Assembly: GCF_913566895.1 (NCBI RefSeq)
Contig: NZ_CAJYCN010000011.1
Location: 1-64,000 of the forward strand
Source: Listeria ilorinensis
GTDB taxonomy: Bacteria; Bacillota; Bacilli; Lactobacillales; Listeriaceae
DNA: 64,000 bases
Direction of reading: 5' to 3'
Part shown: positions 29,473 through 38,737 of the stretch, in pieces
Layout of the letters: every line of letters starts with the position of its first letter
How positions within the stretch are numbered: the stretch's first letter is position 1
Made by a program: the position numbers and the translations under genes
The notes under the pieces: generated by a model
The model's database searches: none
Told to the model about the DNA's origin: nothing
Seen by the model: the letters and a program-made list of their open reading frames with translations, nothing else

Positions 29473-30681
29473 CTTCGTACGGATTCTTTTTTTCTTTTGC
29501 GGTATTTGTTCAGTTTCTGCCCCAGGTCCAAATTTTCGCTGATAATTATTTAACATGGAGACATTCATGACAATCCCCACTAAAATGGAAAGCACCATCA
29601 AAGAAGAACCCCCATAACTAATAAATGGCAATGTTACACCCGTTATTGGGATCAAACCTGTCGCCCCACCGAGATTAATAAATGCTTGAATACCGAGCAA
29701 ACTAGCAGTCCCGTAGCATAGCAATGACCCAAACGAATTTTTGGTTTTCATACCGACAATGATCATTCGGAAAATCATAAAGAATATCCCGCCTACTGCC
29801 AGAAGAACACCAAACACGCCTAGTTCCTCTGCAATCACTGAAATGATAAAATCTGTATGAGCTTCCGGCAAATAACCTAATTTTTGTACACCTTGCCCAA
29901 GTCCTTGTCCAAACAGTCCGCCCGAACCAATCGCATAGTAAGAATTGACCAGCTGATGGCCGACCGTATCCGCATATTCAAATGGATTTGTAAAACTCAT
30001 CAACCGTCCCATGCGATTATCTGTAATAATCTTACTTCGAATATCTTCCGGCAAAATCATTAAAATAATCGCAAATATACCAATTAAAAGCAAACCAAGT
30101 CCAATCAATTTCAAAATCGTTCGAAGACGCATACCTGAACAGATAATAATACAACAACTCGTCAAAAAGATAATAAAGGACGTCCCAAAATCCGGCTGAA
30201 TCAAAATCAAGAAGCAGATGAAGGCTAAAAAGAAGATGGGCGGCAAAACCCCACGATTAAAGTCATCAATATAAGGCTGCTTTTTCGCATATATGGCAGA
30301 TAAGTAAATGATCATCGAAATCTTTACAAACTCTGCTGGTTGAATCGACACGCCGCCAATTCTAAACCAACTTTGTGCATTGTTAGCTGTATGCCCGACA
30401 AAAAAGACGAGTACGAGTAAGAATACCGAAACGATCATCATTGGCATCAGAAACTTATTTTTTTGGTAAAATCTATAAGGAAAGAAAGCAAACAGTGCCA
30501 AAAATACAACACTGACCAACGCATTTTTTATTTGTTTAACATAAAAATAATCCGCTGGCAAGTCATTCCGATACGCAAGCGGCCAACTGGCACTGTAGAC
30601 CATAATCAAGCCAAAGGCCACTAAAATCAAATAAGTGAATAATATATAGTAATCCATTGATTTCAAGATTTTTTTAAACAT
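29452..30681 (-). CDS. ftsW: FtsW/RodA-family peptidoglycan polymerase (SEDS protein)
   Basis: About 409 residues with ten hydrophobic segments. SEDS signatures are present: GLIMVYSAS near the N-terminus, IQPAEFVKISMI, PEAHTDFIISVIAEELG and TGVTLPFISYGGSSL. SEDS proteins polymerise lipid II during division or elongation with a class B PBP; FtsW versus RodA cannot be fixed from sequence alone, though its position next to pycA matches the Listeria gene usually called ftsW. Start: ATG at 30681 is spaced 6 nt from GGAAG, while ATG at 30687 touches it. The basic C-terminal tail is cytoplasmic. Confidence 0.88.
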   Translation of the reverse strand: MFKKILKSMDYYILFTYLILVAFGLIMVYSASWPLAYRNDLPADYFYVKQIKNALVSVVFLALFAFFPYRFYQKNKFLMPMMIVSVFLLVLVFFVGHTANNAQSWFRIGGVSIQPAEFVKISMIIYLSAIYAKKQPYIDDFNRGVLPPIFFLAFICFLILIQPDFGTSFIIFLTSCCIIICSGMRLRTILKLIGLGLLLIGIFAIILMILPEDIRSKIITDNRMGRLMSFTNPFEYADTVGHQLVNSYYAIGSGGLFGQGLGQGVQKLGYLPEAHTDFIISVIAEELGVFGVLLAVGGIFFMIFRMIIVGMKTKNSFGSLLCYGTASLLGIQAFINLGGATGLIPITGVTLPFISYGGSSLMVLSILVGIVMNVSMLNNYQRKFGPGAETEQIPQKKKRIRTKKPRLSS

Positions 30682-30786
30682 TATCATCTTCCAATCCTAT
30701 GAAGCATGTCTTCAAGTTTGTTTATCATCTCTTCATTATAAAGAATTTTCATGGATAATAAAAGTGACAAATGACCTGAATAGAAA

Positions 30787-30825
30787 AAAGAGATCGAAAG
30801 TTTGACAAAAACTTAAGATCTCTTT
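30787..30825 (-). terminator. Terminator after ylaN
   Basis: AAAGAGATC...GATCTCTTT with an inner TTAAGTTT/AAACTT extension, T-tract on the minus strand. 4 bp after the ylaN stop. Confidence 0.75.
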
Positions 30826-30829
30826 GTGA

Positions 30830-31111
30830 TTATTGTTTATTCATAGATAATTCATGAAGAGCGGAAAGTTCTTTTTCAAGGGTTTGAAGAAGTTTTTTCC
30901 CTTCCTCTTGTTCAATCAAACCTAAACGAACTGCAAAATTAATTTCGCGCGAAAGTCCGTACATTTGGGTATCCAGTACCTCTTCATAAGCCGGACATTG
31001 CGGTAATGTTAAATTATCCATTTGTACCTTGATAAGCTGTAAAATGCGCTTTGCATCTTCTTTTAGCACAACTACCGCTTCATCTCTGTGATTTATCTTT
31101 TCTTCTGCCAT
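30830..31111 (-). CDS. ylaN: YlaN family protein (UPF0358)
   Basis: 93 residues, soluble, helical and acidic. [22 protein letters not shown] and [16 protein letters not shown] are diagnostic of YlaN. In B. subtilis and S. aureus YlaN is reported to interact with Fur and to matter under iron limitation; no enzymatic role is known. GTG at 31114 and ATG at 31111 are both compatible with AGGAGG upstream. Divergent from the DUF2197 gene. Confidence 0.88.
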   Translation of the reverse strand: MAEEKINHRDEAVVVLKEDAKRILQLIKVQMDNLTLPQCPAYEEVLDTQMYGLSREINFAVRLGLIEQEEGKKLLQTLEKELSALHELSMNKQ

Positions 31112-31352
31112 CACAGTGAACCTCCTGTCATACGCACCACTTCGCGTTTCATTGATATTTCAAACATTTTCGTCAACTTCACTTATTTTCAGTATAGCAT
31201 AAATCCTTAGAGCTGCAAAGAAGAAAGTTATGTAAAATCAAGCTGAATATTTAAAATAGCTACTCCAACGATCATTCGGTTTTAAACGAATAAGCTATCT
31301 TTTTACGCCTTGTTTTATTTCATGCTATAATGGAACTTGTGAGGTGAATAGT

Positions 31353-31592
31353 ATGAAAGCAACTTGTATATTATGTGATCAAGTCGATGAACTGGATGAC
31401 CGAAAGTTCAAAACCAAACAGCTGCGGAATAAACCTATTCGCATGTACCTTTGCGATGATTGCAACCATCGAATCGCAGTGAAGACAATGACGCGCATCA
31501 ATTCTGGCAAATTCCGTTTTCATAAACCTTACGCCAAACCTTTTAGTCAATTGATGAAGGATTTGGCACAAGAAAACGAAAAATCCAAATAA
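31353..31592 (+). CDS. YlaI-like DUF2197 zinc-ribbon protein
   Basis: 79 residues from the ATG at 31353 (GAGGTGA 6 nt upstream). Two CxxC pairs, CILC near the start and CDDC near 34-37, make a likely zinc ribbon. The rest is basic (RINSGKFRFHKPYAKPF), which suits nucleic-acid contact. A TATAAT -10 lies at 31326-31331 with a weak -35 near 31302. Family function is unknown; position next to ylaN is conserved in Bacillus as I recall. Confidence 0.75.
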   Translation: MKATCILCDQVDELDDRKFKTKQLRNKPIRMYLCDDCNHRIAVKTMTRINSGKFRFHKPYAKPFSQLMKDLAQENEKSK

Positions 31593-31635
31593 AAAAAATC
31601 CCTTTTAAGTGATATTCACTCGAAAGGGATTTTTT
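31593..31635. terminator. Bidirectional terminator
   Basis: AAAAAATCCCTTT / AAAGGGATTTTTT perfect stem with T-tracts on both strands, shared by the DUF2197 gene and the convergent lipoprotein gene. Confidence 0.88.
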
Positions 31636-31636
31636 G

Positions 31637-32509
31637 TTAGTTTACAGGAAATGACGTGACTACATCATTAGGATCGCCTTGATTTTTTAAGTTTGCATCA
31701 ATTTTAGACGGGCTTGGAACAGCAATCCGAGAATTTTTAGTTAAATCATCAAATTTACTGTTGTTCATCGTAAATGTCAAAAGACCTCGCGCTGTTTTCC
31801 CAGCAGTAAACACATAAGGATCGGCTTGTGAACCGATCAAATGATAACTAGAGGGCACAAAGTTGTCCAGACTGCCTCCAGTCAGTTCATTTGCCCCAAC
31901 AAGATTGATCATATCAGGCTTATAAGTAATATCTTGACTTGTTTTATTTTTAATAGATACATCAAGTGTTACAACATAGCCATCTTGATTCTGCAGAAAA
32001 CTAGTCGGATCAGCCGCATTCATTTGCTTTGATGCACCTTGGACACTTTCGACTTTATACTGGTTGACTGTGATTACCAGATTATCGAAGTCTTTAACGA
32101 ACGATGGTGAACTGCTAAGATAAGTTGTCTTGACGGTTCCCCCAGTAATCGGAAGCACATTAGACACCTGAAAACCTGTTTGCGAAAGTGAAAATGTTCC
32201 ATCTGTAGACGTTCCATTTTGATCTGTATCAGAATTTTCTTTTGAATTACTTGTCGTTGAAGAATCTCCCGATGACTGCGCACTAGAATCAGCTGTATCC
32301 TTCATGCTGTCCTGTTGCGTGCTGTCAGCAGTCGAATCCTCTGATGTCGCTGAATCATCCTTACTGTCGTCTTTTGTAGTGGCTTTTTTCTCCGCTTTTT
32401 TACTTACTTCCTGTTTGGAGTCATCCGCCTTTTCTTTGTCTTCATTGCCGCAAGCTGCAGCAAAAACTGCTAATGAAAGTATAAGTGCAATCATCCACCA
32501 TTTTTTCAT
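31637..32509 (-). CDS. Lipoprotein with Ser/Asp/Thr-rich linker and beta-rich C-domain
   Basis: 290 residues. The signal peptide ends in a lipobox (VFAAAC), so Cys20 should be diacylated and the protein anchored outside the membrane. Residues ~22-100 are a low-complexity Lys/Asp/Ser/Thr linker that can span the wall. The C-terminal ~190 residues resemble DUF4352/DUF5068-type Ig-like domains (VVTLDVSIKNKTSQDITYKP). The start at 32509 keeps MKKWW; two in-frame GTG codons (32518, 32512) precede it. Monocistronic. Function unknown. Confidence 0.75.
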   Translation of the reverse strand: MKKWWMIALILSLAVFAAACGNEDKEKADDSKQEVSKKAEKKATTKDDSKDDSATSEDSTADSTQQDSMKDTADSSAQSSGDSSTTSNSKENSDTDQNGTSTDGTFSLSQTGFQVSNVLPITGGTVKTTYLSSSPSFVKDFDNLVITVNQYKVESVQGASKQMNAADPTSFLQNQDGYVVTLDVSIKNKTSQDITYKPDMINLVGANELTGGSLDNFVPSSYHLIGSQADPYVFTAGKTARGLLTFTMNNSKFDDLTKNSRIAVPSPSKIDANLKNQGDPNDVVTSFPVN

Positions 32510-32610
32510 CACACACACGCCCTTTCTTACCTCTAATATAGCAAAAACTTCTCGATGTTACAATCATATTACAAAAATTCTTTCCTCTTTTTTAACTGCT
32601 CCAATCAAAA

Positions 32611-32648
32611 AAGAAGGTTGGTTCCAATCTGCTGGAACCAACCTTCTT
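32611..32648 (-). terminator. Terminator after typA
   Basis: AAGAAGGTTGGTTCCA / TGGAACCAACCTTCTT perfect 16-bp stem, 6-nt loop, T-rich on the minus side. Confidence 0.9.
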
Positions 32649-32656
32649 AGAAATCC

Positions 32657-34498
32657 TTATTTTTCAGCACTTTTCGAACGTTTTGCTGCTTTCTCACGTT
32701 CATTCTTATTCAAAATTTTCTTCCGCAAACGAATGTTTTCCGGTGTTATTTCACAGTACTCATCTTCATTTAAGAATTCAAGCGATTCTTCTAGTGAAAG
32801 ATGCCGTGGTTTTTTGATAACACTTGTTTGATCCTTCGTCGCCGAACGAACATTGGTCATTTGTTTGGCTTTGGTAATATTTACCGCAATATCATTTTCA
32901 CGGTTATTTTCACCGACGATCATTCCTTCGTAAATTTCTGTGCCTGGTTCTACAAATATCGTACCACGGTCTTCAATTTGCATCGTACCGTAAGTGGTTG
33001 TTTTGCCTGTTTCCATTGAAACAAGCGCACCATTGCGGCGGCCACCAACGCGACCTTGTTGAACTGGTTCATAGTCCAAGAAAGTATGGTTGATAATCCC
33101 ATAACCGCGTGTCATCGAAAGGAAGTCTGTTGTGTATCCGATCAAACCACGTGCTGGAACTTTGAATTGTAGACGAACCTGACCATTACCGTCATTGATC
33201 ATATTTTGCATTTCACCTTTACGCTGACTGATCGATTCGATGACTGCACCCATGTATTCTTCTGGTGTATCGATTTGAACATCTTCTACTGGTTCACATT
33301 TGATACCATCGATTTCACGAATAATAACTTCTGGCTTGGAAACTTGCAATTCGTAGCCTTCACGACGCATTGTTTCAATCAAGATCGACAAGTGAAGTTC
33401 TCCACGACCAGAAACCGTCCATGCATCTGGTGAACTTGTTTGTTCCACACGAAGCGAAACGTCTGTTTGAAGCTCAGCAAGAAGACGTTCTTCGATTTTA
33501 CGGCTGGTCACATGTTTCCCTTCACGACCGGCAAACGGACTATTGTTTGTTACGAATGTCATTTGTAGCGTCGGTTCATCAATGCGCAGAACAGGAAGTG
33601 CTTCCTGATGATCAAACGGCGTCACGGTTTCACCGACAAAGATATCTTCCATTCCAGAAAGAGCAATCAGATCCCCTGCTTTAGCTTCTTTGATTTCAAC
33701 TCGCTTCAAGCCGAAGAAACCGAACATTTTTGTTACACGAAATTGTTTGATGCTACCATCCAGTTTCATGAGTGCCACGGTTTGTCCCACATGCATCGTT
33801 CCGCGGAAAATACGGCCGATCCCGATACGACCTACATAGTCGTTATAGTCAAGTAAGGATACTTGAAATTGAAGTGGTTCATCACTATTATCAACAGGTG
33901 CAGGAATATGTTCGATGATGGTATCAAGAAGCGGTGCCATCGTTTTTTCCTGATTGGCCGGATCACTATCAAGACTACTTGTTCCATTGATTGCAGATGC
34001 GTAAATAACCGGGAACTCCAATTGGTCATCATTAGCACCGAGCTCAATGAAAAGTTCCAAGACTTCATCTACTACTTCTTCTGGGCGAGCAAAATCACGG
34101 TCGATTTTATTCACAACAACAATTGGTGTCAGGTTTTGCTCAAGTGCTTTTTTCAGAACAAAGCGCGTTTGAGGCATCGTTCCTTCATAAGCATCTACTA
34201 CAAGAAGCACACCATCAACCATTTTCATGATCCGCTCTACTTCGCCACCAAAATCGGCGTGTCCAGGTGTATCCATGATATTAACACGAATATCTTTATA
34301 GTTAATGGCTGTATTTTTAGCTAAAATTGTAATGCCGCGTTCTCTTTCCAAATCATTACTGTCCATCGCCCGTTCATCGATATGTTCGTTCTCACGGAAT
34401 GTTCCGGACTGTTTCAAAAGCTCATCGACCAACGTTGTTTTACCATGGTCAACGTGGGCGATAATCGCGATATTACGAATGTCTTTTCTTAAATTCAC
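32657..34498 (-). CDS. typA: Ribosome-associated GTPase TypA/BipA
   Basis: 613 residues, full length. Translational GTPase that binds ribosomes and helps assembly and stress or cold adaptation. G-motifs: [10 protein letters not shown] near 14-23, [12 protein letters not shown] and NKID. The C-terminal BipA-specific domain ends with a Lys/Arg-rich tail. GTG start at 34498 with a perfect AGGAGG upstream. A structured leader (34527-34602) sits between promoter and start, suggesting RNA-level control. Monocistronic. Confidence 0.96.
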   Translation of the reverse strand: MNLRKDIRNIAIIAHVDHGKTTLVDELLKQSGTFRENEHIDERAMDSNDLERERGITILAKNTAINYKDIRVNIMDTPGHADFGGEVERIMKMVDGVLLVVDAYEGTMPQTRFVLKKALEQNLTPIVVVNKIDRDFARPEEVVDEVLELFIELGANDDQLEFPVIYASAINGTSSLDSDPANQEKTMAPLLDTIIEHIPAPVDNSDEPLQFQVSLLDYNDYVGRIGIGRIFRGTMHVGQTVALMKLDGSIKQFRVTKMFGFFGLKRVEIKEAKAGDLIALSGMEDIFVGETVTPFDHQEALPVLRIDEPTLQMTFVTNNSPFAGREGKHVTSRKIEERLLAELQTDVSLRVEQTSSPDAWTVSGRGELHLSILIETMRREGYELQVSKPEVIIREIDGIKCEPVEDVQIDTPEEYMGAVIESISQRKGEMQNMINDGNGQVRLQFKVPARGLIGYTTDFLSMTRGYGIINHTFLDYEPVQQGRVGGRRNGALVSMETGKTTTYGTMQIEDRGTIFVEPGTEIYEGMIVGENNRENDIAVNITKAKQMTNVRSATKDQTSVIKKPRHLSLEESLEFLNEDEYCEITPENIRLRKKILNKNEREKAAKRSKSAEK

Positions 34499-34526
34499 TT
34501 TTATTTTCCTCCTAAATAATCGCTTT

Positions 34527-34602
34527 CCAAAGGGGGCTTCCCTGCGGTCAGATCAAGTTCAAACTACGAAACGGTCTTGTCTGTACCCGCTTTTTTGGCC
34601 CA
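34527..34602 (-). promoter_or_regulatory. Structured 5' leader of typA
   Basis: On the minus strand the leader folds as nested helices: CCAAA/TTTGG closes the element, then GCGG/CCGC, CAGA/TCTG and CAAG/CTTG with small internal loops. A second 8-bp hairpin (GGAAAATA/TATTTTCC) is just upstream at about 34611-34635. The transcription start is probably near 34665. No known riboswitch core was recognised; could be a protein-binding or cold-responsive leader. Seen by hand pairing only. Confidence 0.45.
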
Positions 34603-34716
34603 AATAAAGAGGAAAATATGTTTATTTTCCCCTTCCCGAATCGCATCGTTTAATTCAACTTATCAAGTATAGCACACCACTTTCAAAAATTCACGTCTTT
34701 TATTTTCAGAAAACGG

Positions 34717-35490
34717 TTACTTCAAATAATTTTTCACGAGTTCTTCGTATACTTGTGGAAGTGCCACGATCGAGCTGCCTTTTTCCAGCATATCAATCTC
34801 TGTTTGATCAAGTCGTTTCACAATACAGCCGACTTCCTCTGCGATAATTTTTCCAGCAGCCAAATCCCACGGAGCTAAGTTCGCTGAAAGGTAAGCACCA
34901 GCCCGTCCTGTCGCGACTGCCATATATTCCAGTGATGCTGCTCCGTAAAGCCGCAGTCCGCGTGACGCCTTAATTGCCTCCCAAAGAATTGGATATTTTC
35001 GTGAAGCACTTAAGTTTGCAATTAATAAATGATCAGCCAGTCCAGAAACCGGGTCGACCGGATCGAGCCTTCGTCCGTTGACATATGCTCCCTGCTCCTT
35101 TTGACCAAAATACAATTCATCCTTTTCCACATCATAAATATAGCCCAATTGCCCGATTCCATCTTGGTAAACAGCTACTGAAATCGCAAAGCCACGTTTT
35201 TGTGTGACAAAATTAAGCGTTCCATCAATCGGGTCAATAATCCAGACAATCCCTTTTAAGTCCTTCACTTTATCAGCTGTACCTTCTTCACCAAAAACCC
35301 GATGAGACGGAAACGCTTCATGGATCACCTCCACAAAATAGCGTTCTGTTTCCTTATCCATATTGGTTACCAAGTCATTACGACCTGATTTGGTATCAAT
35401 CGATAGATTTGTTTGAAAAGATGCACGAATCCGTTCAGCTGCTACATGCAACCATTCTCGTGCTTTTTGATCGATGATTTCCAACTCCAC
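34717..35490 (-). CDS. Inositol monophosphatase family protein
   Basis: About 257 residues. Mg-dependent sugar/inositol phosphatase fold: metal-binding GEEGT near 70-74, WIIDPIDGTLNFV near 84-96 and APWDLAAGKIIAEEVG near 205-220 are all present. Bacterial members act on inositol-1-phosphate, fructose bisphosphate or PAP, so the substrate is open. Start: a GTG at 35490 is spaced from GAGGGG, while the ATG at 35508 lies before that site; GTG is preferred. Divergent from yktB. Confidence 0.85.
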   Translation of the reverse strand: MELEIIDQKAREWLHVAAERIRASFQTNLSIDTKSGRNDLVTNMDKETERYFVEVIHEAFPSHRVFGEEGTADKVKDLKGIVWIIDPIDGTLNFVTQKRGFAISVAVYQDGIGQLGYIYDVEKDELYFGQKEQGAYVNGRRLDPVDPVSGLADHLLIANLSASRKYPILWEAIKASRGLRLYGAASLEYMAVATGRAGAYLSANLAPWDLAAGKIIAEEVGCIVKRLDQTEIDMLEKGSSIVALPQVYEELVKNYLK

Positions 35491-35635
35491 TCTTTTCGCC
35501 CCTCTCATTTATGAAGTATTGTTTTTAGTTTACCACAATTGATACTAAATAAGCACACGGGCAAGTTACTTTCTTCACTTCTTTGCTTCACGTATAATAA
35601 AGCTAGACGAATTTATCCGCTTAAGGAGGAAAACA

Positions 35636-36253
35636 ATGACAGTTATAAAAGGTTTTACACAAGCAGATTTTGACAGTATGAAAGTGCCCGAACTAGAAGC
35701 AAGAATGAAAGAAATTCAGACGCGAATCCAGCCAAAATTCCAAGCACTTGGCACAGCACTTACAGCTTACTTAAGCGTTCAATTAGATACGGAGATGCAT
35801 TTACATATCGCACGTCATGCCCGCCGATCGGTCAACCCTCCTGATAGTACTTGGCTTGCCATCGCGCCGGATAAGCGCGGCTATAAAAAGCATCCTCATT
35901 TCCAAGTCGGACTCTATGATGATTATCTATTCGTCTGGCTGGCATTCATTTACGAGAATGAAGAGCGGAAAAAGATCGCAGACTGCTATCTACGTGAAAA
36001 AAAAGCATTTGAGAAGCTTCCGAAAGATTTTCGAATTTCGAAAGACCATACCATAAAAGACACCTATCCACTGCATTCAGAAGAGTTACCGAGAGCATTG
36101 GAGCGTTTCCGTGATGTGAAAAAAGGCGAATTTCTGATGGGGAAAATTTTTCCGGCCGGTAGTCGCGAGATTACGAATGGATCAGTGCTTGAAAAAGAAG
36201 TTGAGACGGTCTTTTCGGCGTTGCTTGATTTTTATAAACAAGCTGTAAAATAA
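35636..36253 (+). CDS. yktB: UPF0637/DUF1054 family protein (YktB-like)
   Basis: 205 residues, soluble. GFTQADFDSMKVPELEARM at the N-terminus and WLAIAPDKRGYKKHPHFQVGLY are characteristic of YktB. No enzymatic function is established for the family. AGGAGG lies 6 nt before the ATG. In B. subtilis its neighbours are also inositol-phosphatase-like and UPF0223 genes, which agrees with this context. Confidence 0.88.
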   Translation: MTVIKGFTQADFDSMKVPELEARMKEIQTRIQPKFQALGTALTAYLSVQLDTEMHLHIARHARRSVNPPDSTWLAIAPDKRGYKKHPHFQVGLYDDYLFVWLAFIYENEERKKIADCYLREKKAFEKLPKDFRISKDHTIKDTYPLHSEELPRALERFRDVKKGEFLMGKIFPAGSREITNGSVLEKEVETVFSALLDFYKQAVK

Positions 36254-36326
36254 GCATGTACAAACCCTCTGAAAATGGGTATAATGGTAAAGTTGTGGGA
36301 AAGATTATGGAAAGGAGTGGAAAGAT

Positions 36327-36422
36327 GTGAAAAATGCCCAGCAAACGCAAAGCGAACCTGAACCGCATCGAAGTAGGAAACTGGTTGTTCCTGCACATCT
36401 TTCTGTGCAGCTAACAGCCTGA
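36327..36422 (+). CDS. Candidate leader peptide ORF upstream of corA
   Basis: A 31-codon frame starts at GTG 36327, 9 nt after AGGAG, and ends with TGA 29 bp before the corA start. The peptide is Pro/Glu/His/Arg-rich (QSEPEPHRSRK). A TATAAT at 36280-36285 region supplies a promoter, so the transcript would begin just ahead of it. Its last third lies inside the hairpin at 36383-36419, an arrangement like leader peptides that control Mg transporter genes in enterobacteria. Speculative; a start-stop ATG-TGA overlaps the same site. Confidence 0.35.
   Translation: MKNAQQTQSEPEPHRSRKLVVPAHLSVQLTA
36383..36419 (+). promoter_or_regulatory. Hairpin in the corA leader
   Basis: GGTTGTT and CTGCACA pair with TGTGCAG and AACAGCC, giving two 7-bp helices split by a small bulge, loop TCTTTC. 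It ends 17 bp before the AGGAGG of corA. No T-tract follows, so a plain terminator is unlikely. Probably affects translation or coupling with the leader ORF. Confidence 0.55.
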
Positions 36423-36450
36423 CTTGTTAATAAAAAAGGAGGTTTTAGCC

Positions 36451-37395
36451 TTGCACCAAATTTTCAAATCCAACCCAGAAGGTAAATTAGAAGAACTCGA
36501 CCAAGTAGAACGCAATGCTTGGATCAATATCGTAGCGCCGACTTCTGAGGAAATCAATCAACTTGCAGAAGAATACAAGATTCCTCTCGAATTCCTAGAA
36601 GATCCACTCGATAAAGATGAAAGCGCCCGGATCGAACGCGATGATGATACTGATTCAGTACTGATTATCTGTGACTTTCCCGTCGTGGATGAAGATGATA
36701 TTCATTATGCTTCCTTTGAGACCATTCCAATGGGGATTATTTTGACGAAAGATTATTTTATTACGATCTGCACGATTGACTCATCCATCATTCAGTCTTT
36801 TATCAAACGTCGAATCAAAGGTTTTTATACGCATATGAAGACACGCTTTGCCTTACAGATCCTTTATATGATTTCCACACAATTCTTGCGGCATTTGAAA
36901 CGTTTGAATCGTCAAACCGATTTGATCGAAAAAGAACTGCATGAATCTATGAAAAATAAACAACTCTATGATTTGATGGGGATCGAAAAGAGTTTGGTTT
37001 ATTTTGTTACAGCGCTTAAATCCAATAAACTTGTACTAGATAAGATGATGCGGCAAAATATCGTTAAAATGTATGAGGAAGATCAAGATCTCTTAGAAGA
37101 TGTGATTATTGAAAATCGCCAGGGGATCGAGATGGCAGAAGTCCACTCAAATATTCTTAGCGGTATGATGGATGCTTATGCCTCGATCATTTCCAACAAC
37201 ATGAATATTGTAATGAAATTCCTGACGTCGTTTACGATCATCTTAACAATCCCAACGATGGTGTTCAGTTTTTACGGAATGAATGTCAAACTGCCTTTTG
37301 AAAACCTGCCACTTGCTTGGATTTTAGCACTTGGTATGTCGTTTGGGATCGCTGGACTACTAGGCTTTGTATTCTGGCGACGCAAATTTTTCTAA
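36451..37395 (+). CDS. corA: CorA-family magnesium/divalent cation channel
   Basis: 314 residues from TTG at 36451, which sits 8 nt after a perfect AGGAGG (36437-36442); the longer frame has no site. A large cytoplasmic N-domain and long helix are followed by two transmembrane helices (about 255-275 and 288-308). The signature FYGMN lies between them and forms the selectivity loop. Mediates Mg2+ (possibly Co2+/Ni2+) uptake. A structured leader with a possible leader ORF precedes it. Confidence 0.92.
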   Translation: MHQIFKSNPEGKLEELDQVERNAWINIVAPTSEEINQLAEEYKIPLEFLEDPLDKDESARIERDDDTDSVLIICDFPVVDEDDIHYASFETIPMGIILTKDYFITICTIDSSIIQSFIKRRIKGFYTHMKTRFALQILYMISTQFLRHLKRLNRQTDLIEKELHESMKNKQLYDLMGIEKSLVYFVTALKSNKLVLDKMMRQNIVKMYEEDQDLLEDVIIENRQGIEMAEVHSNILSGMMDAYASIISNNMNIVMKFLTSFTIILTIPTMVFSFYGMNVKLPFENLPLAWILALGMSFGIAGLLGFVFWRRKFF

Positions 37396-37436
37396 AAAAA
37401 GGATCTGCCGCAATAATGCGCGCAGATCCTTTTTTT
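37394..37436. terminator. Bidirectional terminator after corA
   Basis: AAAAAAAGGATCTGC / GCAGATCCTTTTTTT perfect 15-bp stem with T-tracts on both strands, touching the convergent gene's stop codon. Confidence 0.9.
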
Positions 37437-37968
37437 ATCTTGCATATTCTTGATTTAAAAGCGCACTTAATTCTTCTGGTGTAATATGTTCATCAAAAAT
37501 ATGTTCACCTACGATAACCGTGGGAACGAAGACAACATTCGCTTCTCCAGCTTCTTGAATAATCGCTTGTTCCGCTTGCTCATTATTTTGTCGTGTTAAG
37601 CCCAGTTTTTCTTCCATAAAGGCTGGGATTTCATCTAAAGGAAGGTTGCCCCACTCATCCTGTGTTTCGTAGATTCGATCGATTGCTTCTAGTGTTTCAA
37701 ACGGTGTGTCATAATTTAAGTATTTATGTGTCACATTCCCTGGTTGTAAAGATTCCTTTTCTTTATCGAAAGGTTTAATAATCAGTTCAATTTTCCCTTC
37801 ATCAATCATTTTTGCCAGCACATTTCGAGATTCTTGATGCCATTTCCGGCAAAATGGGCAGCGCAGATTAACGAATGACAACACCTTTACTTTGGCCACT
37901 TCACTTTTAGCTAGGTGAATCCCTACTTCTGGTGTCACCTTTTCAGCTTTGATTTGACTGATATCCAT
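37435..37968 (-). CDS. DsbA-like thioredoxin-fold protein
   Basis: 177 residues with one thioredoxin fold. The redox motif CPFC is at 37-40 (NLRCPFCRKWHQES), and FVPTVIVG near 150 supplies the cis-Pro. There is no signal peptide or lipobox, so it should act in the cytoplasm, unlike exported DsbA. Similar proteins occur in Bacillus and Listeria with unknown partners. GGGGG-type ribosome site upstream; follows the UPF0223 gene by 17 bp, so the two are probably cotranscribed. Confidence 0.78.
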   Translation of the reverse strand: MDISQIKAEKVTPEVGIHLAKSEVAKVKVLSFVNLRCPFCRKWHQESRNVLAKMIDEGKIELIIKPFDKEKESLQPGNVTHKYLNYDTPFETLEAIDRIYETQDEWGNLPLDEIPAFMEEKLGLTRQNNEQAEQAIIQEAGEANVVFVPTVIVGEHIFDEHITPEELSALLNQEYAR

Positions 37969-37985
37969 TTTTCTTCCCCCTTTTA

Positions 37986-38258
37986 TTAAGGCTTCATTTT
38001 AATACTACTGGTCGTTGCATTTTTTACCAGCTGCATGACTTGGTAGGCTGAGTAGCTACTTTCTTTTTCAAATTCCCGTCCCAAGCGCTTTTCTTCGCCA
38101 ATAGACGGCACAACTTTTTTGAATGCCCGATAGCGACTCTTGAGTTCCTCCGCATCAATGCCTTTCTCATAAGCTTTTTCGATTGCCTGAAAATATTGAA
38201 TCACAACCGTTACTTCTTCTTTTGTCCAATCTATATCAATCGGATAGCTGTATTCCAC
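37986..38258 (-). CDS. yktA: UPF0223 family protein (YktA-like)
   Basis: 90 residues from GTG at 38258, 9 nt after AAAGGA. The open frame runs to 38375 but the extra 39 residues do not belong to the family, whose members begin with VEYSYP as here. Conserved core: YKKVVPS-like segment FKKVVPSIGEEKRLGREFE. Function unknown; helical and soluble. Probably in one unit with the DsbA-like gene. Confidence 0.82.
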   Translation of the reverse strand: MEYSYPIDIDWTKEEVTVVIQYFQAIEKAYEKGIDAEELKSRYRAFKKVVPSIGEEKRLGREFEKESSYSAYQVMQLVKNATTSSIKMKP

Positions 38259-38400
38259 CTCGCTCAGTCCTTTCCAATATTTCTTCGCAAGTAAGCTTTG
38301 ATTTTTTTTGCATACTTGTATTTTAGCATGTTTTCTGTGGGAGTAAAAACGTTCTGTCCATGAAAAAAAGCACATCCCTCTCCGGATATGCTTACCTTTT

Positions 38401-38685
38401 TTAAGCTGTTCGATTCCTTCGTATAAAATGCGTCGCGATAAAAAAATAAATGGGCAAAATATAACTTACGATGACAAGTAAAATGACTTCAATAACGGAT
38501 TTTTGAATATATCCGTTTGTCATTTTTATGAAGCCTGTAATGGGCGTTTCTAAAATCTGGATGACAGAACGCCAAGCTCCTGTATCGTGCATATGATGGA
38601 TAAAGCCTATTACGATAGCAATTGCTGTTAAAATCGTACAGAGGCCGGCTAAAATGTATGAAAACCAAAACAAGCCTTTTTTCAT
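38401..38685 (-). CDS. Small membrane protein, paralogue A
   Basis: 94 residues, with a hydrophobic helix at ~8-29 and another at ~65-87. The loop between carries GFIHHMHDTGAWRSVIQILETP, closely matched in the next gene, so the two are tandem paralogues. No family recognised (a YggT-like layout is possible). AGGTGAC ribosome site. A duplicated membrane pair could form a heteromer. Possibly cotranscribed with paralogue B, 52 bp upstream. Confidence 0.6.
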   Translation of the reverse strand: MKKGLFWFSYILAGLCTILTAIAIVIGFIHHMHDTGAWRSVIQILETPITGFIKMTNGYIQKSVIEVILLVIVSYILPIYFFIATHFIRRNRTA

Positions 38686-38737
38686 TAGGTCACCTTTATT
38701 CTTTTTAATTTTTTAGCAGCTTATGTAAAACATTCAA

